From Morella rubra (taxonomy: Eukaryota; Streptophyta; Magnoliopsida; Fagales; Myricaceae), in the NCBI GenBank assembly GCA_003952965.2, contig CM025850.1, positions 7,986,125 to 8,050,124 on the forward strand: 64,000 nucleotides of DNA, read 5' to 3'. The translations under genes were made by a program, and so were the position numbers. Below the pieces are notes generated by a model. That model was given only the letters and a program-made list of their open reading frames with translations, did not search any database and was not told where the DNA came from. Position 1 is the stretch's first letter; every line of letters starts with the position of its first letter. Below are positions 47,552-59,841 of the stretch, in pieces.

Positions 47552-49878
47552 GATCAGAGAAGAGTAAAAATTTCTCATATTCGAAATTCTATGCCCTTTT
47601 CATATCCTTGTACAGCTCGCCCAAGTGATCCAAAAATTTGTCAACAGAATATTTACTGTTTGAACATTTTGCGTTGTTTTTGTTCGGGCATTGCACATTA
47701 TGCTTTGGAAACGATAGATCTTGTCCCTGTTGGCTGAAAGTTTGGGATCACAAGATATGCGCCTGTTTTTTTTTTTTTATTCTATTTGCACTCCCAGGCT
47801 CCCAGCGGCCCTACTTTTTCCTTGTATAACTAAAATTATTTGACAACTGCAGTTATATTCAGCTTTGGATATTTTGGGTTATTGATGTAAACAACTAGCT
47901 TTGATGAATATTGCAACGCTGCTCTTTCCTTTTGCTTCATGTGTACAAACGGACAAATTGACCCTTGGCCGAGTGAGGGAGTTCATATGTAAATTACGAA
48001 ACTATACAGTACATGTATATCCCAGAGATAATGACATGTCTGCCCCTTTATCCTGTATTTTTTCCTCATTCTGAAACAAAAGCAAAGAACTAAAATTGGG
48101 AGCGATACGTTTCCGGGTAAGATGAATATTTACCAAAAAAAAATTCAGCTGCAAAAACAAATATGGATCTTTGACAGCACACAACATCATACAATTGCTC
48201 AAGAAAAACATGGAATGTCAGAAAGGCAACAACGGCGCACTGAATTCTGATTCCTCTGTCCATGACATTTATGATCCAATTACACCTAGCCCCCAAAATA
48301 AGAAAAAGAAATTTATGATACCTTTAAGAGACTGTACACCAAAAACAGAGTAAGGTTCACTTATGGGACCCCTGGATTGAATATTGTCATCCTTATTGCC
48401 CTGAGGTATCTGCAATCACCATTCCAACGTAAATCAGTAATCTATACCAGGGAATTGAATCGAGTAGCATGAACATATATAGCACATAATGTAGGGATTT
48501 TATAAATTCAAATAAAATTTTGAAAAAACTGACGCAGGGCTTCTGCATCACCCTAGAGTTCTGGTTTTCTGGTTACACTATGGAACTGCTTAGTTTAATG
48601 GAGACCAGAGACCCTTTCTACTAGAAAGAATGCTCATTTGGAACAAAGATTGGAGATGCAGGAAATAGGTTGGAAAGAATATGTGCAGCCAAGGCAGCGA
48701 CTCAATTAGGCAGCAGAGTAAATTGGAAGTCATGGATTGTGAAAGGACACTAGAACATAAGAAGTAAAGTTTGTCTCATTCAAAAAGGTCTCTTCTGGGG
48801 CGCGCATTGATAGTGAATCTTTCCTGCTTACAAGTTTCTACAGGTGGTTGACAAGATCCGAACAAAGTCCTATATGCAAAGGTCATGACACCAAATCACT
48901 TTGGGATAGTGATGATCACACTCACGAAGACATGCAGTTTGATAGCAAGAGAGAAATACTTGGGGGCCATTCTTAACGAGCAAACTTAGGTTGAACAGCC
49001 CCCGGCAGGGGGTTCTCTCTCTCTCTCTCTCTTCCAGCTAGTTTTAGTAGCCCTTAGGCTGAAACTGCATAAACAACATTACTTTGACCTTCGAAAACCC
49101 CTTGCTAAACATTCAACAAGACGCGAGCAGTCTACAAAGTACAAACAGTCACAAGACTCACTCTCTTAATCACTAATACAGTGATAAGATAAGAGACATT
49201 GGCACCAAGAACTAAAAATTATGAGTTTAAATCACCCACGTATAGTTGCGCAACTAATTACGCAAGTTCCACAGGCCATAGATCCTTAAAGGTGCAAGCA
49301 CATGTGTAATCATGATGAACTCAGAACGCAACGTTACCATCACCATAAAACTTCAAAAGGCACTTTTAATACCTACAAATCTAGTGGAACACACAATTAT
49401 CCAAGTGAAGTCCCAACTGGGGATCAAGAATGCTGAAATACTAGTGAACATCTTCACCTACTAAACCTAAATTCGATACCAGCACTCACGTGGCCGATAC
49501 TTGTCATTGGTAGTTTATACCGTTAGAAGCAGCATCCACGTACTGTATGGTTAATAAGATCACCTCACCATGTTTCAATGCAGCTCAAGGCATACCAAAT
49601 TGAAAAAATAAAACATGAAAACCACCAACAACATTGCAGAAATACCAATTCAATCTGAGATGTGAAAAATGAAGCCTGAATATTTTTTTAATGCAAAAAT
49701 GCGACTTTTCCACAGCTAATTACTGGTCCAACTCTCAAGAGAAACAAATAAAAGGTGCTGAAAACATGTCAAGCGACACAGGAAACGGGCCTCCAATCCC
49801 TGGACAAGACCAGAAACCGAAACCAAAAATCACCAATCAGAGCTGAACAAGAATACAGAACATAACTACTCACCCACT
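47552..49878. other. Region between the RABA1 3' end and the small membrane-protein 3' end
   Basis: No gene seen. The RABA1 3' untranslated region probably occupies 47552 to about 47900. (CT)n lies at 49013-49032. Short minus frames near 48000-48300 lack motifs. Confidence 0.5.
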
Positions 49879-50250
49879 TCAGCGGCGAGCTTCATCTGCA
49901 TCATGGGTAGAAGAAGAGGAGGAGGAGGAAGGCTCGGGAGGCTTCTCGTGGGAAGAAGGGAGGGGATTGGAGCCCTTGATGATCCAGCCAAGGGCGAAGA
50001 AGGAGATTCCAGCGAGAATGGCTGCGCCCCAGGCGCTAGAGTACCACCTGCTGTACTGTCTGGTGGCGTACCTCCATTGCTCTCGGAGCGTTGCCGGGTC
50101 AGGATTCGTTGTGTCCGGCGGATTCGGGTATCGGTATTTGCGACCCGAGAACCCGTTCTCGCTGTTAGTGCTGGAATTGCCGGGGATTTTATTTGAAGAA
50201 GAAGGAGGCAGGTTCTGAGGGGGATTGGAGTCTTGGTGGGGATCAGTCAT
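49879..50250 (-). CDS. Small single-pass membrane protein, 123 aa, function unknown
   Basis: Intronless frame from the ATG at 50250. Residues 1-55 are rich in Pro, Ser and Asn. Residues 55-72 hold a basic/aromatic stretch (REQWRYATRQYSRWYSSAWG). Residues 73-92 form one hydrophobic segment (AWGAAILAGISFFALGWII). The tail is Ser-rich and acidic. This layout, a disordered cytosolic N-part, one membrane span and a short tail, suggests an anchored protein of an organelle or the endomembrane system, but no domain is recognised. The codon use is GC-rich and G/C-ending compared with the AT-rich flanks, which supports real coding. The plus-strand frames 49903-50196 and 49967-50218 are shadows. Confidence 0.72.
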   Translation of the reverse strand: MTDPHQDSNPPQNLPPSSSNKIPGNSSTNSENGFSGRKYRYPNPPDTTNPDPATLREQWRYATRQYSRWYSSAWGAAILAGISFFALGWIIKGSNPLPSSHEKPPEPSSSSSSSTHDADEARR

Positions 50251-51446
50251 ACTTGAGAGCTCTGCTTTCTTTGGGGTACTCCAAACAGTTAAATCCGGTC
50301 GTTTTCGCTTTGTCGAAGACGAAAGAACGTGAGATCACTTGCCCACAAGTTACAACCGAAGCGTCTGTGAAGGGGGGAAGTGTGCTTTAGAGATATACAT
50401 CGCCTAGATTTGCCACCTGTTCAATTGGGTGCCATTTGGCTGCCTCCCTCTAAATATTTGGATAAATGCTTTTCGGTGGCATTTTTTTTTTCTTTTTCTG
50501 TTTCTGCTTCATAACTTCTACTTCCCCTGCTCCTGGAGGAAAAAATATAACGTATTCCCCGATGGCACCTTGTGAAAGGCGGCTTTGATTTGTCCTCCCT
50601 GTCCAAAATTACTGGTTAATTTGTTATCACCCTTCTCAGATAAAGACACTTTGCCCTGGGTATTCCCATGAAATCCGAAATCTACACAAGTTAATCCTAT
50701 TGTAGAGCTCATATTAATCCTATTGTAGAGCCCATACTACCGACCATGCGGTCCTAATTCATTGACGTAGTAACACTATATCCTATAGTCAATTTTTCCA
50801 CGCACAACCGAGTTTCAACATTGATTTGCATATTAATCGAGGCTTCAGCATCTGTTGATCATGTAAATCAGCTTAAACAAGGGACCCCGTGAAGCCGATT
50901 TTTCATTCCAAGTAAATGCGAAGTATTCAAAAATTCAAAGACCAAACAAATGGTTAGAAAAGTTTTCATCGATTTCTGGATTCAATTCAAATAGTGGTGC
51001 TGGGATTAATGCATCGCCATGGAACCATATCGTGTCACCTCATACAAAGAATCAAGTGCAACAAGCAGACCCAAAACAATTCCTTTTCAACAAATTCTAC
51101 GTGATATATTGATGACACAAACCATATAAGGACAGCAGAGATGCTTTCACTATAACCACCAGTTGTTCCATAAAACGCCTACCATCATGTTACGGTAAAG
51201 TTCCCAGTATATGGGGATATGTAACATCCTGTATACAAATAAAAACGAGTAAAACCTTTCTGAGAATATGTAGATACCTATTCGCTATAAGACACTAATA
51301 CAGAAGGAAAGAAAAAATGTTTGCACAAGTACCAACATAGAATGATAACGTTCAATAGTAAATCTACTAGCACGTAAACCAAGAGGGCAAATATTTTCTT
51401 CAGCAAAGAACAGCAGTACACTCCCGCATCACACTTTCCAGGAAGG
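50251..51446. other. Region between the small membrane-protein gene and the 3' end of the PP28 gene
   Basis: Bases 50251-50400 should hold the membrane-protein leader. No other gene seen. The PP28 3' untranslated region probably covers part of 51150-51446. Confidence 0.45.
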
Positions 51447-52925
51447 TCATTTGCGAGCTTCAACCTTCTTCTGTTCCTTGGCTGAAACAGTTGGCAGTTT
51501 ATCAGTTTAAAGATGATAGATATCAGCAAACGAAATACAAGAAAACCTATAAATTATGATGGAGTCAAACTTTACCAGCTTTTTCTTCTTCCCGCTTTCT
51601 AGCAGCTTCTAACCTTTGTTGACGTATAAGGGATAAACGCTCTGCACAAACAACCAATACGAGACACAAAAGGTTGTACTTCATATAATCACGTCTTGCA
51701 CAAGGGGCCAAGACAAGGAACATCTAAAAAACTGTTTAAATTTGGTAGATTCATGCCCTTGAGTTTTCTTCTCCACATCACTCACTTTCTATGGAGTCAT
51801 AGTCAATAGACCATCAAGATTCAGCTAATGTCAAAGGACATATAAGTATGAGAGAAAAAGGTACCAGAAGTATTTGGAACTTGCAAACAAAACCTTATTA
51901 TTGACAATTTCAGGATAACTAATCTCTCAAGCCAATTTTTTTCTCTGTAAACCAAAAACCAGTATCCATGACAAAAATCGAGAAATGAAAAGTAGTCTAT
52001 CATGTTCAATCACCTAAATCTTTCTTAGCTTGTTCCGTTTTCCCCTGCTCTTGCAATTTCATATATCGCTCGTGAGCTTTCTGTTTCTCCAACTCCTCCC
52101 TGCAACATACACACATATGTAAGATAAATACCATTGCATAACATTTTCCGAAAATCCCATTTTATGTAATCCATAGAGGCTTTGATTTCTATAACTGATA
52201 TCCAAGATATTATCTTTTGACCAAAAATAATTTCAGAAAATCAAAATTCTACTCTTCCGCAGATAAAAATGAACTCCAACATTAGAAACAGATCCTAAAC
52301 TATCAACTTGAAGAATAAAAGTGTCCATGCACAAACCTTTCACGCCTTGAAAGTTCAGTGGTTTTCCCCAACTGCACAAGAAAAACGTTACTTTTTTATG
52401 TCACCATTTAACAAATGAAAGAATGTAGGAGAAGATCTTATGGAACTTACATCAATATCTTTAGCTTTCAAGGACTTTGGCGTTACCAAATTAGGATTTT
52501 CAATCGGAATAATACCTTCAGTCCCTTTCCGCTTCTGCTAACATTATTTGCGAAAAAGACAGAAAATTTCATGTTGATAAGCCACACCAATAATACAATT
52601 TGTAATATAATGAAATGAAGACTTCAATATAAATGGCAGTCATCATCACTAACTTCATTCTTTCCTTCCGATTCTCCAGATTCTTCTTCTGATCCTTCTT
52701 CAGATTCTTCTCCTGATCCTTCCTCAGGTTCTTCCTCTTTGTACTCAACTTCTTGCTAGAACATCAAATTTATGTCAAAAACAACACTTCAGAACACGAA
52801 ACAACCAGAGAAAACAAAGGGATAGTTGCCAAAAGGCTATTATATAAACAACTCAGTTGCTAAATTTAGGCCATAGTTCAATTGATCAATAACTTGCATC
52901 ACCACAAAATATGCATGCAGGGAGA

Positions 52926-52956
<31 letters not shown>

Positions 52957-54034
52957 AGACCTGTCTAAAAGTGCGAGGACGGGAAGATGTACCGGCCACT
53001 GCAATCATGAAATCACAGCGAAAAATGTTTGAAGTCAGCAATGCTAAATTTGGCACCATGATGTATTGCTTTTTAAGTTAATATTAATTGAGGTAGCAAA
53101 TAAAAAAACAAACGAGGACAGCATTTACCTTCCTGACACAAACCTACAGTAAATAGTCATTCCCGACAACAAATTAGAGGTTTTTCAATCACTCACATAA
53201 CCACAAATTACAAATACTCAGTTGCTTTCACACTAGAATGCTTTACTTAATACGTTTATAATACTCCAAGCCTGTGTTCTGCTGATACTTTTGGTCATTA
53301 ACGGAAATTCCTAGTAGCAATATTTGTGTGAAATTATCACTCAGTAATCGGCTGAACACCTTTTCCAATGCACAAACTAATCACAAACTCATAAATTTTA
53401 TTCACCCCCCCCCCCAAAAAAAAAAAAAGGCTAACTTAAACTAGGAATAGCTTTTCAACTATTTTGAGTCTTCAAATAGCCCAAATCCTAGGATTTAACT
53501 TCATAAAGTCTTTATCAACCAAACCAATCATCAAAACTCAGTCCAATTTTTCAGAAACAGAATGGAGCAAAATAAACGAAGCAATAAAATCATCATATTC
53601 AATCCCAAATATTCAGGAAACCACCCAGTCACTCAATCGAGCCAAATTCAAATTCTAGAAAGTCCAAAAGAATTCAACCCAAAATTCCACAGCTTCTCAT
53701 TAGCAGCTGAGAAACCAGACAAATACTTAAAGATGACAGAATAAAATCAGTGACCCATTCCACTTCAATGCTGCAATTCTTATCTTAAAAAAAAAAGAAA
53801 CAGAAACTAGTCAAAGTCAAACACAACTATGTGTTCCACAATTATTCTTCGGAATAAGGAGGAACCAAAAAAATCTGAACTTACATACATTCTAATCATA
53901 TTAAGGACTAAATTTACTCGGGAACAAAACAGAATAGCCTAATTAGGGTTATCTATCCGGTGCTTACGCATCTCTTCGGGAGTCGAGAACTGGCGCTTGC
54001 CAGTGGGCTTGTTCTTGAACTTTCCTCTTCCCAT
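51447..54034 (-). CDS. 28-kDa heat- and acid-stable phosphoprotein (PP28/PDAP1 family), 171 aa
   Basis: Eight exons on the minus strand: 54034-53968, 52998-52961, 52755-52654, 52537-52451, 52371-52337, 52099-52014, 51641-51576 and 51481-51447. All are GT-AG and sum to 516 nt (172 codons with the stop). The open-frame scan alone would miss this gene because every exon is short. The N-terminus MGRGKFKNKPTGKRQFSTPE and AGTSSRPRTFRQ mark the family. An acidic Glu/Ser block (exon 3) is a likely casein-kinase-2 target region. NPNLVTPKSLKAKDID leads into a long charged helix (LSRREREELEKQKAHERYMK to LSLIRQQRLEAARKREEEKA). In animals the homologue binds PDGF-A, but the plant role is unknown; it is likely soluble and disordered/helical. 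From memory a homologue lies at At5g46020, in keeping with the block order here. Confidence 0.93.
52928..52957 (-). repeat. (GA)n/(CT)n microsatellite in PP28 intron 2
   Basis: An almost pure GA run of about 28 bases sits a few bases downstream of the exon 2 donor on the minus strand, where it forms a pyrimidine tract after the splice site. Confidence 0.7.
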
Positions 54035-55903
54035 CGTCTCCAGAGTCAAAAACAAAAACGTAAGCAGTTGAAGGTGATTCCCGCTCAGAAGCCGATCCGG
54101 CGAGTAGCTGCTTCGCTCTCAGATAATTCTCTATTGTGTTTTTTTGGGAACAAAAGCCCTAAATATTCCTCGGCAAGGAGTTGCAGTCCTACTTCTTCTA
54201 TGACATCTTCGTGGCGTGGTGTGGAGGGAAATTTTGGGGGGTGAAGCCTCGAAATCTCGGATCGTCAAAATGAGGCACCAATTTTCTGAGTTCTGGGCCT
54301 TCTAGCTTGTGATCAGTGGGTCCCACTCTTACTGCGATCAAGTAACCAGGCCCATCCTGACCGACTTGCACTAAAGCGTTTGGGTTCATCAAACCCACCC
54401 ACAATGTGTTTCTACGTGAAGAAAAACTTTTATTTCTAAGATTTCGGAATAAGCCTATATTTATTGTCTAGCCTAAGCCCAATTATCATCCAATAGAGGG
54501 CCGGGGGGTAAAAAAGCAATATCTTCGTCCTACAGTATTTAATATTTGATACACATAGATAAACAAAGTTGCGTATGTATGTAAAAAATACTTATATAAA
54601 AAGGGTTAAAAATACTTATATAAAAAAGGTTAAGTATCTATTTAGGCTTTGTTTGTTTAAATGTAAAATTATTATTTTAGGTAAAAAAATTCCATTGAAA
54701 CATTTTCAATGAAAAAATATTATTTTTTCAGTGTTTGGCTATTTTTTTAAAAATATTTTTGTGATGTTTGACATTCTTAATGATTTATGGTATTATGATG
54801 TTCTCCGAAAAAAAATTTGGTTTACGGAAAATTTAAGCTCTATTTATTTTCTAGAAAATAATAGACCTTTTATAATTGATTTGAAATTTTTTTACTTTAA
54901 TTTCATTTTTACTTACTTATTAAATATCTGAAAATAAGTAAATTTAAATTTTACTTCTTTTTTAAAAAAGGTCTCGAGATAAACTTAGAGAAAGAGGTAA
55001 AAGTTTAACGACCTAATAATTACTTAACCCAAATAAAAAAAATATATATTTTTAGGAAGATGCAGTGCCCACCCATAAAGATTCCAGTAACATCAATCTC
55101 TTACAATTTCACTGTGGGCTAGCTCTAAATTCAAATTAATTATTTGGGAGAAATTGAATTCGTTGCATCCGCTTCTAAAGAGAGCATACATGACCAAATC
55201 GATCCTGTAGCTACTGGCAAGAGATGATCTGAAAGTGACAAACGGAGAAAATTGGCTGGACAAAATTGGTGTTTGTTCATAAGCTATTTCCACGGCAATT
55301 ATAACCATTTACAATATTGTTTTGACATTTCCACAAAAAATTAAACTCCCTGCCACGTGTTACATTAGCCACTCATTCTCTAACCATGCGCTGCGAAACC
55401 AAAGCCCAAGAGGCTGAAACAAATGTTGTTACCCCCATATTATCAAGACGAAAATATATAGTTACCCCAAAAAAAAAGACGAAAATATATATACCCGTGA
55501 GTGTGGCCTGAAAAATTGCTAAGATAATAACGTAATTATTCAAAGAAAACTAAACTTCGAATATGACCGGATAACAAATTGCAGACGGTAGCAATCGTTT
55601 GACAGGATCTTTGATTAGGTAATTATTCAATTTGTGTGAATCAGAGGATTAGACAGATTCGGATATTAGTTAAAGTGTGCCTAAGTTGACAGAACTCCAG
55701 ATAAAAAAAATTTAGATGCACTTACTTAGTATTTATTTTCTGTAATCAGTTGATTAATTAACCATTAGTCTTCTGCATTGACCTTATTCTCTTGCTCAAA
55801 CATGGTTGAAAATCGTCTAGAAAAACTGAAAGGACAGTCTTAAAGTTCAACAGGCAAAGAATGAAGAATTAAATGACAATAATTTTCTAAAAATTAGATG
55901 AAG
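54035..55903. other. PP28 promoter side and 3' flank of the glycosyltransferase gene
   Basis: No other gene recognised. The plus frame 53960-54244 is antisense to PP28 exon 1 and leader. AT-rich DNA at 54540-55000 may be a MITE remnant (GGCTTTGTTTGTTTAAAT at about 54645). Confidence 0.4.
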
Positions 55904-57277
55904 TCATTTGAGCAGAGAACGCAGCTGTTGAGCAAAACTATCGATGTAGCAGTTCTCAAGCCCTTCGCTCAAGAAGAACTCTCTCCATTTAGCATGGTTG
56001 GCTCTCACCTTCTTCCCCACCTCACTATCCTCATCCATTACAGCCCTCACTGCCTTGCACACATCCTCCTTCGTGAATAGCCCGTCTTCTTCACCTGTTT
56101 CAACCTCAACCCCTACTTTTAGATCTCCTCCCATCACCCTCGCGTTGATAATTTGATCCCCAACCAGTGGCAGCAGTACCATTTGGCACTCATTCACCAT
56201 CGCCTCAGCTAAAGAACCTGACCCGCAATGAGTCACAAAACACCCCACGGAAGGGTGCCTCAGAATCAACTGCTGCTGAACCCAATCCCCATGAACAACC
56301 CCTCTTCCCTTCACCCTTTCTTCAAAACCTTCAGGTAATGCTGACTCAATTGTTCCCGCCCCCATTGGTGGTTTCAGGGCAGCAAAAAATGGTCTACCTG
56401 ATAGCTCTAGGCCCAGAACCAGTTGTTGAAACTGATCCTTCTTTAATGTGGCTTCGCTTCCTAAAGCACAAAATACCACCTTTTTGGCGTCGAAGCTATC
56501 CAGCCACTTAGCCCATTTCTGTTCTAATGCTGAAGTTGGAGGCTCCGGCACCACTGGCCCTGCAAGAATCACAGGCTTTCTATATTGTCCTTCCAGATAG
56601 TCACAGTAAGGCCCTTCCGTCTCCCTACAAGCTCTGAAACTTAGCGCGTCACAATCGCTGAGAGAGATCATTAGGCGTTCCCTGAATGATATGCCTTGCC
56701 CATATTCTTTTCCCGTTTCGAAGGTTAGTCCTCGGGTCTCATGGGCACGTAGCTTGATCGAAGAAGGTGGGAAACTTGGCGGGGGTGCCTTAAGATCAGC
56801 CTCAGTTAAATCTTTTCCATTCGGTTCTCTTTCTGGGCTTAGCAAATACCCAATGGATGCTGGACTAATAGAGCAATAATGTATAGACTTGATGCCTAGC
56901 CGGCGTGCCAACGCTGGTAACCAGTGAGTGAAATCATAAAGTACTAAATGGGGTTTGATGTCTCGAAGAGAGATTTCAATTGTGGGTTCAGTAAGGTCCA
57001 TAGCAGTCATAACGAGGGATCCCAAATGGGAAGGAACATCTGCCGTTGTCTCAGTACCGGGAGGGAGGCCATCTACGTGTGGAACGCTAATTGGGATGAA
57101 AGAAATGAGGTCTTTGTGCAGATTGAAAGGCTCTAGCTTATGCTGAGTTTTGGTGGGCAAGAAGAAGGATATTCTGTGGCCTCTCTCAGCAAGTTTGTTT
57201 GAAAGGTGGAGGAATGAGGTTAGGTGGCCCATGGCAAACCATGGGTACATGGCTATCTGAAAGCTTTTGTCGCTCAT
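55904..57277 (-). CDS. UDP-glycosyltransferase, UGT79-like, 457 aa
   Basis: Intronless, full length for plant family 1 glycosyltransferases. His18 in YPWFAMGHLT fits the catalytic base and Asp115 in LVLYDF its partner. The PSPG donor-binding box spans residues 332-375 (W332 to Q375). It starts WVQQQ rather than the common WAPQ, has HCGSGSLAEA in place of HCGWNS, and ends GDQ. This variant box and the start MYPWFAMGH are typical of UGT79/UGT94-like enzymes that add a second sugar to flavonoid or terpenoid glycosides (for example anthocyanidin 3-O-glucoside xylosyl- or rhamnosyltransferases). The donor and acceptor cannot be read from the sequence. The enzyme should be cytosolic. Plus-strand frames inside it are shadows. 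Confidence 0.93.
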   Translation of the reverse strand: MSDKSFQIAMYPWFAMGHLTSFLHLSNKLAERGHRISFFLPTKTQHKLEPFNLHKDLISFIPISVPHVDGLPPGTETTADVPSHLGSLVMTAMDLTEPTIEISLRDIKPHLVLYDFTHWLPALARRLGIKSIHYCSISPASIGYLLSPEREPNGKDLTEADLKAPPPSFPPSSIKLRAHETRGLTFETGKEYGQGISFRERLMISLSDCDALSFRACRETEGPYCDYLEGQYRKPVILAGPVVPEPPTSALEQKWAKWLDSFDAKKVVFCALGSEATLKKDQFQQLVLGLELSGRPFFAALKPPMGAGTIESALPEGFEERVKGRGVVHGDWVQQQLILRHPSVGCFVTHCGSGSLAEAMVNECQMVLLPLVGDQIINARVMGGDLKVGVEVETGEEDGLFTKEDVCKAVRAVMDEDSEVGKKVRANHAKWREFFLSEGLENCYIDSFAQQLRSLLK

Positions 57278-57396
57278 ATTTTCTGCAAGACTACGAAAAT
57301 ACTAGTTCAAGAATCATGAACATGGTATGGTCGAGCGCTTTGGCCTTAAAAAAGAGTTTTTTTTTGTTTTTGTTTGGGTAAGCAAGAGTGAGAGGT

Positions 57397-57403
57397 TTTA
57401 TAT
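57397..57403 (-). promoter_or_regulatory. Candidate TATA box of the glycosyltransferase gene
   Basis: Read on the minus strand, CATATAAAACC lies 120 bases before the start codon, which predicts a leader of about 90 bases. A good match in sequence and position. Confidence 0.5.
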
Positions 57404-58150
57404 GCCTGTTATCTTGCACTTTTTGAACGGTCAAAATCTATTTGCAGTAAATCACTCCGCACCAACTGCATTAATTCAGGATCACTCCCATTCTTGACCC
57501 TTTCAGAGTTGGGATTTGATGGACCTTCGTTAAAGTGCGACGTTAAACCAGAATGCCCATGATTAGGAAGTCCCCTCATCGTAAATTTCCTATATTATAG
57601 TACAATTATAAATTATAAATTATAAAGACTATATTATAACAGAATTAAAATTAATGGGAAAAAAAAATTAAAAAAATTTTCAGATAAAAGCCTATAAAAT
57701 AGAATATTTAAAAATTAGAAATAAATAACACATATTAGAAAATAGCAACTTCACTTTTTAAAATAATAGCATCATTCACAATAAATTCTTCGCTCTTAAA
57801 ATTTAGAATCTCGACTACTATAGCTATCTAATTAAATTCCCAAATAATCAAATTAAAGGTCTTAATTGTTTTGCATGTATTATTAACTAAAATTAGAAAA
57901 AAAAAAATCTCAATCTTGAAAATTTTCTTAAACATAATATGCGTTTTTCAAAACTAGGTATATATTTGGTGAGGAAACAAATTTCAACTTTCTAAGAAAA
58001 ATTTTGAAATTACTAAGAAAAAAATTATTGAGTAAACTTAAATACAAATATTTAATTAGTAAGTTTGCATCAAAAAATTTAAGAAATAAATTTATTTTTT
58101 TATTTTATTTTTTTAAACACTTACGTTAAAATATCTCATTTTTATGACTT
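57404..58150. other. Intergenic, very AT-rich
   Basis: No gene seen. From 57590 the segment is dominated by A and T runs. Confidence 0.5.
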
Positions 58151-58152
58151 GA

Positions 58153-58533
58153 CTAAACTTCAAAAAGTTGAGCAGCCCCTTGGGGAGTTGGCCGAGAGGG
58201 TATCTGAAACAACATCGCATTTATTATATTAAGGACAAGGGAGAAATATTCGTTTGGTCCTATGACTATCTTATGAAATTTTTCACTTTCCCCGTGATCC
58301 ACGCTTTGTGGTGATCTGAAACCTCGGGCTGAGGTTGTCACGCCACTGCGCCTGGCTACGGTGAGGACCTTCCATTGCCTACTCCTCAGTGAAGCCTCCG
58401 TTACACGTGATATTTTACATACCACTAGTGTCGAATAGAAGAGAGGAGAGGGCGCCGGTTGCCGCGGCGAGGAAGAAGAAGAAGAAAAAAATACTAAAAA
58501 CTTGAGAGAGATCTCAAAGTTATTCTTACCCAA
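58153..58533 (-). other. Unidentified gene-like, GC-richer island (possible gene fragment)
   Basis: This island of higher GC sits in AT-rich DNA and holds a 126-codon frame on the minus strand. It has a (CTT)n tract, a start-context-like region and, in another frame at about 58378-58286, MEGPHRSQAQWRDNLSPRFQ followed by a stop. The C-part of the long frame reads GPNEYFSLVLNIINAMLFQI, then PSRPTPQGAAQL. No family is recognised and the two plausible frames conflict, so it may be a decayed gene or retrocopy. Confidence 0.3.
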
Positions 58534-58550
58534 CCTGTTACAGTGTTATG

Positions 58551-59841
58551 AACATATTAATGTACAAAAGAGTCTTCGTACTTAGCCAACAGGGCAATGC
58601 TTTTTTTTTAAGTTTTTTTTATTAAGCAAGCAGTTACAGAGCGCTAAACGAAACAAATTGAAAGAAAATGAAACCTTATTTAAGGCGTAAGTTATTTTTT
58701 AGATAACTATTTTTTCTCTTCTATAGTAATAAAAATCTCTTTAAGTTTAAATTCAAAAAATCTATCTCTATGCAGTTCATCAAATGTTAATATTAATTTA
58801 TCATTATGAAAGTAGTTAGTTTTAGGGATTTTATGTTAAACACTCTTTTTATTGTTATGCAGTATTTTTAATTAGTTTGCTAAGATAAAAGTTGCAAGAA
58901 GAAAGGTGTAACTTTCCAACTAGGGCTTTTGATAACTCAAATGGATTATTGACGGAAATATCTGTCTAGATCCCTTTAATATTATTGTTATTCTGAATCT
59001 AGAATGTACATCAAACTAAACAGACTCACAAAAAACAAAAGCACAAATTGAAATTACTATAAAATATTCTTTAAATTTTCAAGTGACAACCAAACACTAT
59101 ATATTTATTATTAGGAAATTAGCAAAATGTTTAATTTTCCCTGCAAATATTTTTTTATTTTCCTCATCTTACCCCGAAACAAACGCCGCCTTATAGGGGA
59201 TCGGTTGGGTTGGCGTGGAGAAAGACGTGGTGTGGGCCTGGGGGATGGCAGGCCTATGCGGGTGGGTTTGGGTCGCATGTCTCCCATTCCCATACCAATT
59301 CCTCATGTGAAGCCTGAGTGCTGTATATAGAGGGCCTAAACCGGCTAAAGCGGATATATGATATATAATACAATTGATGGAGCGTTGGTACATTGATTTT
59401 GAATTTAAAGCTTCGCAGACCGAGTCGAGTCACACTTGGGCATATAATTGTGTAAAGGAAGATCAACACCCTCTTTCCTATAATGGACTTCCAACAATAT
59501 TCCTTCAAATCTCAGGTAAAATAATGTTGGATAGAACTTGGACATAAAAAGCTTGGCGCTAGAAATTTCACACAATAGCTTTCCCGTGGCGATTTGATCT
59601 AACATCTAACTTTCCAGCATATTTGTGTTCAACCCAGCTAGGGTGGCATCGAAAACTGCAGGCGGTAGTCTTCAATTACAATTACAAGGCAATGATCATC
59701 GGAATGGCCTGGCCAAAGCAAAATGAGCATCTGGATTTACTGACATCAGCAACTCTATTACAACTAGCTCATTGGGAGGGTCGACATTGAGACCGGGTTC
59801 AATAAAGCCTACTCAAGACAAGCCAAAGAAGATAAACTGTA
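58551..59841. other. Intergenic
   Basis: No gene recognised. Frames on both strands at 59111-59393 overlap and show no motif. Confidence 0.45.

Noticed and set aside
47168-47578. Minus-strand frame of 136 codons.
   Set aside because: It mirrors RABA1 exon 2 and has no motif of its own.
58180-58205. GGGGAGTTGGCCGAGAGGGT looks like the 5' end and A box of a serine- or leucine-type tRNA.
   Set aside because: No anticodon arm, B box or closing acceptor stem follows at the right distance.
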